Source: an uncultured Candidatus Pelagibacter sp.
GTDB lineage: Bacteria; Pseudomonadota; Alphaproteobacteria; Pelagibacterales; Pelagibacteraceae
NCBI GenBank assembly: GCA_913030805.1
Contig: CAJWDL010000007.1
Location: 1 to 54,909 of the forward strand
Direction: 5' to 3'
DNA: 54,909 nt
The notes beneath the pieces were generated by a model. That model searched no databases, was not told the DNA's origin, and worked only from the letters and a program-made list of their open reading frames with translations. Shown here in pieces: positions 45,051-53,575 of this stretch (the stretch's first letter is position 1; each line of letters starts with the position of its first letter). Position numbers and translations under genes: made by a program.

Positions 45051-46481
45051 ATGAAAAAAAATATTTCTACGCAAGAAAATAATATTTCTTCAAATTTACA
45101 ATATTTGGATTGGACAACTATTTGTAAAGAGATAGAGGCTAAACTTGGAAAAGATATTTATGAAAGTTGGATAAAAAAACTTAAATTGGTTGAAGAATTT
45201 CAACACTATTTGGTGCTTTCATCTCCAACTAGATTTATTAGAGATTGGGTAGTTTCAAGATATATTGATAAGATATTAGAAATTATAAAGTTATATAAAA
45301 AAACAATAAGTAAAATTGATTTTATTATTGAATCGGAAATAAGTGTAAATAGTAACAATGTTTCAGATAAAAATATTAAAATTGTAAAAGATTATAAAAC
45401 ATCCAATGTTAGTTTTATTGAAGATTCTCCAATCAATTATTCTCGTTTAGATCCAAACAAAAATTTTGAAAAATTTGTTGTAGGTAAAAGCAATAATCTT
45501 GCTTATCAGGCCTCACAAAAGGTTTGCGAACAAATTGCCCATTACAATCCGTTATTTATTTATGGAGGAATCGGCATGGGTAAAACTCATTTGTTAAATG
45601 CAATTGGACTAAAAATGAAAGAAAATAATAAAATTATGTTCATCTCAGCTGAGAGATTTATGTATCGTTTTATTAGATCTATTCGAAATAATGAAATGGT
45701 AAAATTCAAAGACTTATTTAGAAAACCAGATCTATTCATTATAGACGATATACAATTTATAATTGGCAAAGAAGTAATGCAGGAAGAATTTTTTCATACT
45801 TTTAATGCTTTAATTGATAAAGGATCTCAAATAGTTATTTCATCAGATAGAGCCCCTATAAAATTAACTAAAATTCAAGAGAGAATAAAATCCCGTTTTT
45901 CTGGCGGGTTAGTGGTTGATATTCAACGATCAGATTTTGATTTAAGATTAAGCATTTTGAAAAATAAAGTAAATGAAATAAAAAAATCTTTTTCCGATAT
46001 AATTGAACCAGACGAAAATTTGTTAAATTTTATTGCTTCCGAAATGAAAATTAATATCCGAGAAACTATAGGTGCGCTAAACAGAATAATATCTTTTAGC
46101 AGAATATATAATAAATCTCCATCAGTTTCAGAAAGTAAAATAATCTTAAAAGATTTGATAAACAATTTACAAAATTATGTCACAATTGAAAATATTATAA
46201 AAACAGTTTGCGATTATTATAAAATAAATGTTCGCGAAATGCTTTCACAAAGAAGATCAAGATATTTGGTTAGACCGAGACAAATTGCAATGTATTTAAC
46301 AAAAAATTTAACCACAAAATCTTTGCCAGACATTGGAAGAGAGTTTGCTGGCCGAGATCACACAACGGTTATTCACTCTGTTAAAACTATTGACAAATTA
46401 AGAAGCAGAGATGAGGAGATGAGTAAAGCAATAGAAAAACTAAAAAATAAGATACTATATAAAAATTACGATGAAGTTTAA
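45051..46481 (+). CDS. dnaA: Chromosomal replication initiator DnaA
   Basis: 476 residues. Domain I (LDWTTICKEIEAKLGKDIYESWIKKL), a linker, AAA+ domain with Walker A GGIGMGKTHLLNA (about 172-184) and Walker B LFIIDDIQFI, and the DNA-binding domain IV signature GREFAGRDHTTVIHSVKTI. Binds oriC and opens the duplex. The 3' end overlaps dnaN by 11 nt. Confidence 0.97.
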   Translation: MKKNISTQENNISSNLQYLDWTTICKEIEAKLGKDIYESWIKKLKLVEEFQHYLVLSSPTRFIRDWVVSRYIDKILEIIKLYKKTISKIDFIIESEISVNSNNVSDKNIKIVKDYKTSNVSFIEDSPINYSRLDPNKNFEKFVVGKSNNLAYQASQKVCEQIAHYNPLFIYGGIGMGKTHLLNAIGLKMKENNKIMFISAERFMYRFIRSIRNNEMVKFKDLFRKPDLFIIDDIQFIIGKEVMQEEFFHTFNALIDKGSQIVISSDRAPIKLTKIQERIKSRFSGGLVVDIQRSDFDLRLSILKNKVNEIKKSFSDIIEPDENLLNFIASEMKINIRETIGALNRIISFSRIYNKSPSVSESKIILKDLINNLQNYVTIENIIKTVCDYYKINVREMLSQRRSRYLVRPRQIAMYLTKNLTTKSLPDIGREFAGRDHTTVIHSVKTIDKLRSRDEEMSKAIEKLKNKILYKNYDEV

Positions 46482-47583
46482 TGTAAGCAGGGATCAACTT
46501 TTAAAATCTTTAAACTATTGTCAAGGTGTTATAGAAAAAAGAAGCACATTACCAATATTGACCAATGTATTGATTGAAGCTAAAAATTCGTCTATAAAAA
46601 TTACCGCAACTGATCTTGATTTAATTTTTATAAATTTAACAAACAACATTAAAATAGATACTGAGGGGAGCACAACAACCTCTGCTTCAGTTATTTATGA
46701 TATTGTTAGAAAATTACCATCAGGTAGTGAAATAAATTTCAATTTAGTAAATGAAAATAAACTTCAATTAGAATCAGAAAAATCAAAATTTAATTTATTA
46801 TGTTTAAGTCCAAAAGATTTCCCCCTTGTTGATGAAAATTTTAATGATAATGAGTTTACGATTGATTCTAAATCAATGTTGAAATTGCTTAACAGGTCAA
46901 AATTTTCGATTTCAAATGATGAAACGAGACATTATCTTAATGGTGTTTTCTTGCATCAAACAGAGCATGATAAAAATTATTTTCTTACTGCAGCAGCAAC
47001 CGATGGTCACCGAATGTCTATTTCAAAAACAAAGCTAAACTCAAAAATAAATTTTGAATCTATAATTCTTCCAAAAAAAACGATTTATCAATTAGTTGCA
47101 TTGCTGGAAGATCAGGAAGTGATAATAAAAATCTGTAATATAAAATCAAAAATAAAATTTGAATTTAATAACAGTATATTAATTTCCAAATTAATTGATG
47201 GAAAATTTCCGAATTATGCACAGGTGATACCAACAACTAATGAAAAAAAATTAGAGATAAATCTAAATAATTTTTTAAGTTCGGTAGATAGAGTGGCCTC
47301 AGTCTCGACAGATAAAAAAGAGGGTGTAAAATTCCAATTGTTGAAGGATATATTAAAATTATCAGTTAATAATCCTAATAGTGGAGATGGAAGTGAAACT
47401 TTAGAAGTAAAATTTGATTACGAATTAAATATTAGCTTTAACTCCAAGTATCTTATCGATGTGGCTTCACAAATCAATGGAGAAAAAATTATATTCTACT
47501 TAAATGAGACAGCCTCTCCAGCTTTAATTAAAGATCCAGTGGATAAAGATAGCATATTTGTCATTATGCCTATGAAAGCATAA
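46471..47583 (+). CDS. dnaN: DNA polymerase III beta subunit (sliding clamp)
   Basis: 370 residues. MKFNVSRDQLLKSLNYCQGVIEKRSTLPILTNV, ATDGHRMSIS in the middle and FVIMPMKA at the C-terminus are typical. Clamps the polymerase to DNA. recF, usually next, is not found downstream; the next gene is convergent plsC. Confidence 0.97.
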   Translation: MKFNVSRDQLLKSLNYCQGVIEKRSTLPILTNVLIEAKNSSIKITATDLDLIFINLTNNIKIDTEGSTTTSASVIYDIVRKLPSGSEINFNLVNENKLQLESEKSKFNLLCLSPKDFPLVDENFNDNEFTIDSKSMLKLLNRSKFSISNDETRHYLNGVFLHQTEHDKNYFLTAAATDGHRMSISKTKLNSKINFESIILPKKTIYQLVALLEDQEVIIKICNIKSKIKFEFNNSILISKLIDGKFPNYAQVIPTTNEKKLEINLNNFLSSVDRVASVSTDKKEGVKFQLLKDILKLSVNNPNSGDGSETLEVKFDYELNISFNSKYLIDVASQINGEKIIFYLNETASPALIKDPVDKDSIFVIMPMKA

Positions 47584-47584
47584 C

Positions 47585-47622
47585 ATAAGATATAATATTT
47601 TTTTTGATATAAATTATCTTAT
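47585..47622. terminator. Weak hairpin between dnaN and plsC
   Basis: ATAAGATA (47585-47592) and TATCTTAT (47615-47622), 8-bp perfect arms around a 22-nt loop containing a T8 run, spanning the plsC stop. Possible convergent terminator; weak stem. Confidence 0.3.
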
Positions 47623-48321
47623 TGTGTTCATTTCGTCGTAAATTTTTTTTTCTAATATTTTTAAAAAAACTTCCCTTCCTATTCCTGGTTCAATAGGTTG
47701 TAAAAAAGATATTGTTATTTTACCTGGATACTTTAGAAATCCAATTTTTGGCCAAACTTTACCTGAGTTTAAAGCTACGGGAACACAAGGAATATTGAGG
47801 GCCTCGTATATTCTCCCAGCTCCCTTTTTAAAAGGTAGCCGTTCTTCAAATTTTGCTCTTGTCCCTTGGGGAAATATTAAAAGTGGCCTATTTTCGTTTT
47901 TAACTATGTTTGCAATTTTGTCGAAAAAACTAAGATTATCCTTTGTGGTTGTGTCTCTAATAATTTCTATCGATTTAATTTTTTTTAAGTAAAGTCCAAA
48001 CAATGGTATTTTTAAAAGTTCTTTTTTTAATATAAATACTGGGTAGTCAAGAATACTTTGAAGTGCAAAAGTTTCAAACATTGATTGGTGCGCTGATGCC
48101 ACAAAATATTTTTTTGTTTTTGGAATATTTTCTGTTCCTTTAAATTCTACTTTTGTACCCAAAAAAAATCTCACAATAAAAACTACGTAGTGTCCTAAAA
48201 ATTTTCCAAAAAATAAAGCAAATTTGGAAGGCATTAATAATGTTGGAATGGCTATTAAAAATACAAAAACTATTCCCGTATATAAAAAAAGATTAAATAT
48301 TAGCGATCTTATTAGTAACAT
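47614..48321 (-). CDS. plsC: 1-acyl-sn-glycerol-3-phosphate acyltransferase
   Basis: 235-residue inner-membrane acyltransferase making phosphatidic acid. The catalytic block is AHQSMFETFAL, an HX4E version of the usual HX4D that is common in alphaproteobacterial PlsC. FPQGTRAKFEERLPFKKGAGRIYEAL and CVPVALNSGKVWP are the substrate-site blocks. An N-terminal hydrophobic helix spans about residues 8-30. Last gene of argH-lptM-lysA-plsC, 17 nt after lysA. Confidence 0.92.
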   Translation of the reverse strand: MLLIRSLIFNLFLYTGIVFVFLIAIPTLLMPSKFALFFGKFLGHYVVFIVRFFLGTKVEFKGTENIPKTKKYFVASAHQSMFETFALQSILDYPVFILKKELLKIPLFGLYLKKIKSIEIIRDTTTKDNLSFFDKIANIVKNENRPLLIFPQGTRAKFEERLPFKKGAGRIYEALNIPCVPVALNSGKVWPKIGFLKYPGKITISFLQPIEPGIGREVFLKILEKKIYDEMNTIR

Positions 48322-48338
48322 TTGATTTAGGTTGTATA

Positions 48339-49568
48339 TTAGTTTTTGAGTAAATTTTCTAAACTTTGTCTTTTTCTAATTAGCTTATGATTTGATCCAG
48401 TTACCATAACTTCGGCAGCCGTAGGTCTTATATTGTAATTCGAAGATAAAGACATTCCATAGGCACCAACATGAGTCAAACCTACATAGTCTCCTTCTTT
48501 GACTTTTACAAATCCTTTTTGGTTATAAAATTTATCAGAACTTTCACAAATTGGTCCCACAAATTCAATATTTCCAGCTAATCTTTTACTTGTTTTTTTA
48601 AGGGGCATTATTTGATGTTTTGCATTATATAAAGCTGGTCTCATTAAATCATTCATCCCCGCGTCTAAAATAATAAATTTTTTGTCAGCACTTTTTTTAA
48701 TATAAAGAATTTTTGAAATTAGCAGACCAGCATTTCCGACAATTACTCTACCCGGTTCAAAAATTATTTTAGCATTTTTATTTTTCATAAATTTTTCAAC
48801 TAATTTTGAATATTTTTTCAAATTTAGTTTTTTTTCTTTATTGGAGTAAGAAATGCCCATACCCCCACCCAAATCTATAAATTTAAAATCTATTTTTATT
48901 CTTTTAATTAGTTTATCTAATGTAGATAACATATTTTTAAATGGTTTAATGTTTGTTATTTGACTTCCAATATGTACGCTCAACCCTTCTAATTTTAAGT
49001 TTTTCATTTTTTGAATTTTTTTACAAAGATTTATACAATCGCCATAAAGCAGACCAAATTTTTCGTTCTTGCTACCCGTCGATATTTTTTTATGTGTATT
49101 TCCGCTTATATTAGGATTTAATCTTATTCCAATAGAAGTTTTTTTGGATAGTTTTTTTGAAACTTTATTGATCAGAATAGCTTCGCTTTCTGATTCCACA
49201 TTAATTAAAAGTATTTTTTTTTTTACTGCTTTACTTATTTCTTCCTCTGTTTTTCCAACACCAGAAAAAACAATTTTTTTAGAATTAATACCAACTTTTA
49301 TCGCTTTTAGTAGTTCTCCAATAGATACCACGTCAGCACCAGATCCAATTTTTCTTAACTCTCTTAGCAAAGTTAGATTTGAATTAGATTTTACCGAAAA
49401 ACATATAATTGGTTTAATATTTTTAAATATATTATTAAACCTTAAAAAATTATTCTTTAATTGTGCAAGTGAATAACAATAAAAAGGGGTTTTATATTTT
49501 TTTGCAAGCCTAAGAGCAGATATATTTTCAACACAAAGGCTATCACTCCTGAATCGAATAAAATTCAT
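48339..49568 (-). CDS. lysA: Diaminopimelate decarboxylase
   Basis: 409-residue PLP enzyme converting meso-diaminopimelate to lysine. The PLP lysine is K60 in CFSVKSNSN; HIGSQI, FIDLGGGMGI and IFEPGRVIVGNAG are conserved, and GPICESSDKF carries the active-site Cys. Completes the pathway that includes dapB at 7253-8029. Confidence 0.96.
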   Translation of the reverse strand: MNFIRFRSDSLCVENISALRLAKKYKTPFYCYSLAQLKNNFLRFNNIFKNIKPIICFSVKSNSNLTLLRELRKIGSGADVVSIGELLKAIKVGINSKKIVFSGVGKTEEEISKAVKKKILLINVESESEAILINKVSKKLSKKTSIGIRLNPNISGNTHKKISTGSKNEKFGLLYGDCINLCKKIQKMKNLKLEGLSVHIGSQITNIKPFKNMLSTLDKLIKRIKIDFKFIDLGGGMGISYSNKEKKLNLKKYSKLVEKFMKNKNAKIIFEPGRVIVGNAGLLISKILYIKKSADKKFIILDAGMNDLMRPALYNAKHQIMPLKKTSKRLAGNIEFVGPICESSDKFYNQKGFVKVKEGDYVGLTHVGAYGMSLSSNYNIRPTAAEVMVTGSNHKLIRKRQSLENLLKN

Positions 49569-49574
49569 TATTTA

Positions 49575-49691
49575 TTAAATTATTTGTATTATATTATTTT
49601 TATAATTAAATGATTTATACTTTGGATCATCTTTTTTTCCACACGAAAAACAAATTACAGCAATTATTGTTATTACAAAGAATATTCTCAT
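49575..49691 (-). CDS. lptM: LptM-like small lipoprotein (38 aa)
   Basis: 38 residues. The ATG overlaps the argH stop in ATGA, giving strong coupling. Residues 1-16 are a hydrophobic signal (MRIFFVITIIAVICFS) with a lipobox ending in Cys17, then GKKDDPKY. A tiny lipoprotein between argH and lysA is the normal gammaproteobacterial and alphaproteobacterial arrangement, and in E. coli LptM stabilises the LPS-transport protein LptD. The function here is inferred from position and lipobox. Too short for most gene finders. Confidence 0.75.
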   Translation of the reverse strand: MRIFFVITIIAVICFSCGKKDDPKYKSFNYKNNIIQII

Positions 49692-51079
49692 AATTTAAAC
49701 TCCTTCTTCAATTTTGATAGTACCGTTTTTATATTTTTTATAGAAGTTCCACCATATGATGTTTTCAAATTTACTGAATTTTTAACGTTAAAAACTTTCA
49801 TTACATCTTTATTTAAATCTTTTTTTACCTTTTTTATCTCATCCATGTTTAGTTCGTCTAATTTCTTCTTATTTTTTTCAGCATAATCTACAATTTTTCC
49901 AGAAATTTTATAAGCTTCTCTAAAGGAGAGATTTTTTTTCTGAACAAGATAATCAGCAAAGTCAGTTGCAGTCGTATAACCACTATTTGCAAGAGATAAC
50001 ATTCTTTGTTTGTTTGAATTTAAATTTTTAATTAATTCATTGGCAATTAAAATGGATTCCTTTAACACATCATAACTATCAAAAACCAAAGCTTTATCTT
50101 CTTGCATATCTTTATAGTATGAGAGTGGCAGACCTTTCATGGTTGTTAGCATTGCTTGTAAATTTCCAAAGTTTTTACCGGCTCTACCCCTAATTAATTC
50201 AGCAGGATCTGGATTTTTCTTTTGAGGCATTATTGAAGATCCAGTTAATATCGTGTCATTAAAATTAATTAAATTAAAAATATCTGAATTCCAAACAATC
50301 AAATCTTCGGCAAGTCTGGATATGTGCGTAGCGCAAATAGCAGCTGAGGATAAAAAATCTAAAACGAAATCTCTGTCAGATACGGTATCAATTGAGTTTG
50401 AAGTTGGTTTTTTAAAACCTAATTTTCTTGATGTAAAATTTCTATCTATATTATATGAAGTGCCAGCCAAAGCAGCCACTCCCAAAGGACACTCATCTAA
50501 GTTTGTAATATTATTGGAAAACCTTTTTTTATCTCTTTTGAAGATTTCAACGTAAGCCAATAAATAATGTGCAAAAGAAATTGGTTGAGCATTTTTAAGA
50601 TGTGTAAAACCAGGCATTATTGTTTGAATATTGCTTTCTGATTTTTTTAAAAAACTTTTAATCAAATTATCCAAATTTTTAACTACATTGATTGATGATT
50701 TTTTTATCCATAGCTTAAAATCTGTAATTACCTGATCATTTCTTGATCTTGCAATATGTAAATAGCCAGCATCTTTTCCAATAATTGAAAAAAGTCGTTT
50801 TTCGATGTTTAAATGAATATCTTCATATTTTTTACTGAAAGAAAACTTACCTTTATTAATTTCAGTTTTAATTTTTTTTAGACCATCAATTATTTTTTTG
50901 CCTCTTTTTTTGTTAATTATTTTTTGTTTGACTAACATTTGAGTGTGCACGATTGATCCCAAAATATCTTCTTCAAATAATCTTTTATCAGTGTCAATTG
51001 ACGCTCCAATTTGTTCAAAAATTTTTGAAGTAGAGTTTTTAAATCTTGCACCCCAGACTGTACTATTTCTATTTTTCAT
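49688..51079 (-). CDS. argH: Argininosuccinate lyase
   Basis: 463 residues from the ATG at 51079 (MKNRNSTVWGARF); the ATG at 51097 adds six residues and is an alternative. Signature GSSIMPQKKNPDPAELIRGRAGK, plus HIARSRNDQVITDFKLW and MPGFTHLKNAQPISFAHY. Last step of arginine synthesis. First gene of argH-lptM-lysA-plsC. Confidence 0.96.
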   Translation of the reverse strand: MKNRNSTVWGARFKNSTSKIFEQIGASIDTDKRLFEEDILGSIVHTQMLVKQKIINKKRGKKIIDGLKKIKTEINKGKFSFSKKYEDIHLNIEKRLFSIIGKDAGYLHIARSRNDQVITDFKLWIKKSSINVVKNLDNLIKSFLKKSESNIQTIMPGFTHLKNAQPISFAHYLLAYVEIFKRDKKRFSNNITNLDECPLGVAALAGTSYNIDRNFTSRKLGFKKPTSNSIDTVSDRDFVLDFLSSAAICATHISRLAEDLIVWNSDIFNLINFNDTILTGSSIMPQKKNPDPAELIRGRAGKNFGNLQAMLTTMKGLPLSYYKDMQEDKALVFDSYDVLKESILIANELIKNLNSNKQRMLSLANSGYTTATDFADYLVQKKNLSFREAYKISGKIVDYAEKNKKKLDELNMDEIKKVKKDLNKDVMKVFNVKNSVNLKTSYGGTSIKNIKTVLSKLKKEFKL

Positions 51080-51172
51080 ATGCTTTTTACTTTTCATATG
51101 TTAAGTATTTGTTTTTTATGTCAAAATCAATTGATTTTAGAGATGAGAAATTTTTTAAATGCTTGTTAAACT

Positions 51173-51829
51173 ATGACTAAATATATTTTTGATGTAACAT
51201 CTTTTTCATCATTTTCAAAAAATGAACCAAAACAAATTATTATTTTATGTCATGGTTATGGCGGGGATGGCCAAGATATAAGCGCTCTTGCTCTTAACTG
51301 GAGAAGGTTTTTACCGGATGCTGTATTTTTGTGTCCAAATGCTCCGGAAGTTTGTGCAGTGAATCCATTCGGCTATCAATGGTTTGATATGGCTGTAGAA
51401 AATGATGAAACGATCCTCGAGAAATCACTGGTAGCTGAAAAAAAACTCAATACTTTTTTGGATCAAGTTCTTGATGATTATCAACTGGATATAACAAATC
51501 TTGCATTGGTTGGTTTTAGCCAAGGCTCTATGATGATTATTCAGACCGCACTTAAAAAAAAAGAGCAGATTAATTGTTTGGTTGCGTATTCTGGAAAAAT
51601 AATTAATAAGCAACATCTATCTGGAAATATTGTTTCAAAGCCAAAAATATTTTTAATGCATGGTGATAAAGATACAATTATATCACCCAGCCATTTACTA
51701 GAGAGCAAAGAATTTTTGGTTCAACAGAGTTTGAAAATTAAAACTAAACTTTTTAAAAATTGTGAACATAAAATATCTGTTGAAGGCTTAAGTCTTGGAT
51801 TAGAATTTCTAAGAAAAAATCTTTTATAA
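51173..51829 (+). CDS. Phospholipase/carboxylesterase family alpha/beta hydrolase
   Basis: 218 residues. The oxyanion start is IILCHGYGGDGQDISALAL, the nucleophile Ser is in LALVGFSQGSMMIIQTAL, the Asp in LMHGDKDTIISP, and the His in KNCEHKISVEGL. Belongs to the short-chain carboxylesterase/acyl-protein thioesterase family; substrate unknown. Divergent from argH. Confidence 0.9.
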   Translation: MTKYIFDVTSFSSFSKNEPKQIIILCHGYGGDGQDISALALNWRRFLPDAVFLCPNAPEVCAVNPFGYQWFDMAVENDETILEKSLVAEKKLNTFLDQVLDDYQLDITNLALVGFSQGSMMIIQTALKKKEQINCLVAYSGKIINKQHLSGNIVSKPKIFLMHGDKDTIISPSHLLESKEFLVQQSLKIKTKLFKNCEHKISVEGLSLGLEFLRKNLL

Positions 51830-51893
51830 ATGAAATAATATTATTACAAAACTATCCCTTGAAATGTTTCTTAGTATCGGCTAACTTATTTGC

Positions 51894-52463
51894 ATGATTA
51901 TAGCAGCCTCAGAAACAGTTCCGCTGGAGAAATGTCCAGCGTTGGTTTTAAATGCTGATTTTAGACCTTTAAGTTATTATCCGCTGTCATTGTGGTGTTG
52001 GCAGGATGCTATTAAGTCTGTTTTTCTTCGAAGAGTAAGTATTGTATCGAATTATAAAAGGAAAGTAAGAAGTCCTTCACTTGAAATGAATTTACCAAGC
52101 GTAATTGCGCTAAAAAATTTTATTAAACCTTCAGAGCATCCAAATTTTACTAGATTTAATGTGTTTCTAAGAGATAAATTTACTTGTCAGTATTGTGGAG
52201 ATAAAAAAGATTTAACTTTTGATCACTTGTTGCCAAAATCTAAGGGAGGACTAACTAACTGGGAGAATGTTGTTACAGCTTGTTCGGTTTGTAATGTTAA
52301 AAAAGGAGGTAGTCTGCATCCCACGTCTGGAATGAAATTATTTAGAAAACCCTTTATACCAACAGAGAATGATTTGCACCAAAATGGTAGAAATTTTCCA
52401 CCAAATTTTTTGCATGAGAGTTGGATGGATTATTTATATTGGGATGTTGAACTGGAACCATAA
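51894..52463 (+). CDS. HNH endonuclease family protein
   Basis: 189 residues. The HNH domain runs from about residue 95: CQYCGDKKDLTFDHLLPKSKGGLTNWENVVTACSVCNVKKGG, with paired CxxC zinc sites around the HNH core. N-terminal ALVLNADFRPLSYYPLSLWCWQDAIK is the typical alphaproteobacterial version of this family, a chromosomal housekeeping gene rather than a mobile-element nuclease. The cellular role is unknown. The 3' end overlaps DsbB by 34 nt. Confidence 0.88.
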   Translation: MIIAASETVPLEKCPALVLNADFRPLSYYPLSLWCWQDAIKSVFLRRVSIVSNYKRKVRSPSLEMNLPSVIALKNFIKPSEHPNFTRFNVFLRDKFTCQYCGDKKDLTFDHLLPKSKGGLTNWENVVTACSVCNVKKGGSLHPTSGMKLFRKPFIPTENDLHQNGRNFPPNFLHESWMDYLYWDVELEP

Positions 52464-52933
52464 TTAAAAAATAATTTTAAAAAAATAATACTTAATACAA
52501 CAGATAAAATAGTATTAATAGCTGCAAGCGATAGTCCTAATATTCTAAAAGTTACATCTTTACAGCTTACGATATTTTTATTTAGTTCTTTAAGTAGACT
52601 TTCTTTAGATAAAATTTTTAACTGGCTTTCTACATTACAAACAAAAGATTCATCAAAAAAACTTTGTTCAATTCCAAAGTGATAAAATGCAAGCAATGTA
52701 CTAATCATAAAGATTAAAAATAATATCAATAAGGTGATTTTTTCATATTTCTTAAAAAAGAATATTTTAATCATTAATAGAACGGAAAGAAAATAGGGAA
52801 TTCGTTCATAAAGACAAAGACCGCATGGTTTATGATCCAGAACATATTCAATTATTAACGCAGAAATAATTGAGAGTAAAATTATGAAAAAAATAATAAT
52901 TAAAATTATATTGTTTTTTTTATTTAACATCAT
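52430..52933 (-). CDS. DsbB-family disulfide bond formation protein
   Basis: 167 residues, four hydrophobic segments. The first periplasmic pair is C37-GL-C40 (HKPCGLCLYERIPY) and the second C99 and C124, matching the two redox pairs of DsbB. It reoxidises DsbA with quinone. A membrane oxidase of periplasmic thiols fits the cysteine pairs seen in the porins at 982-3181. Its stop lies inside the HNH gene; the start overlaps the DedA/YqaA stop in ATGA, so the latter is upstream. Confidence 0.85.
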   Translation of the reverse strand: MMLNKKNNIILIIIFFIILLSIISALIIEYVLDHKPCGLCLYERIPYFLSVLLMIKIFFFKKYEKITLLILFLIFMISTLLAFYHFGIEQSFFDESFVCNVESQLKILSKESLLKELNKNIVSCKDVTFRILGLSLAAINTILSVVLSIIFLKLFFNYGSSSTSQYK

Positions 52934-53532
52934 TTATTCATTATTAAAAAATAAACTATTGCACATAATAAAATTACTACCACGGCAATTGTGAATGCCC
53001 ATTTGCCAGCTTTTTTTTCCATAAAGGGACTTATCTTTGAGCCAAATTTATTTGTTAGAAATGCGACTAAAAAAAATCTTAAACCTCTGGTAAAAACACA
53101 AGTAAAAATAAAAGTGAAGATATTATAATGTATAAATCCACTAGTGATTGTTAATATTTTAAATGGTAGAGGAGTAAATCCGGCAACAAATAAAAGCCCA
53201 AACCAGGAAAACATGCCTTCTTTACTTGAGAACATTTCTTTTAATACGTTTACATTTTCATAGCCGTAAAATTGAAAAATTTTATAACCAATTTCATTAA
53301 AAAAAATATATCCTATTAAATATCCAAACAGACCACCTAAGACAGAAAATATAGTTGCGATTAAAGTTATTTTAATAAATTGTTGTTTTTTTGCGACAAC
53401 CATGGGAATAATCATCACATCGGGAGGTATTGGAAAAAAGGAGCTTTCTATAAAAGAAATAAAAGCTAAAGCAAAACTAGCATATTTTCGACCACCCCAA
53501 TACACACATTTATCAAATAATTTTTTGATCAT
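52930..53532 (-). CDS. YqaA/DedA (VTT-domain) membrane protein
   Basis: 200 residues with about four to five hydrophobic segments and the SNARE-associated (VTT) signature FIESSFFPIPPDVMIIPMVVA, then GGLFGYLIGYIFF and LLFVAGFTPLPFKILTITSGF. DedA-type proteins help maintain membrane potential or lipid scrambling; the precise role here is unknown. Upstream partner of the dsbB gene, overlap of 4 nt. Confidence 0.88.
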   Translation of the reverse strand: MIKKLFDKCVYWGGRKYASFALAFISFIESSFFPIPPDVMIIPMVVAKKQQFIKITLIATIFSVLGGLFGYLIGYIFFNEIGYKIFQFYGYENVNVLKEMFSSKEGMFSWFGLLFVAGFTPLPFKILTITSGFIHYNIFTFIFTCVFTRGLRFFLVAFLTNKFGSKISPFMEKKAGKWAFTIAVVVILLCAIVYFLIMNK

Positions 53533-53575
53533 TTCTACGTTTTAAATTAGTTTAATTGATTTGGTAAAAAATATC

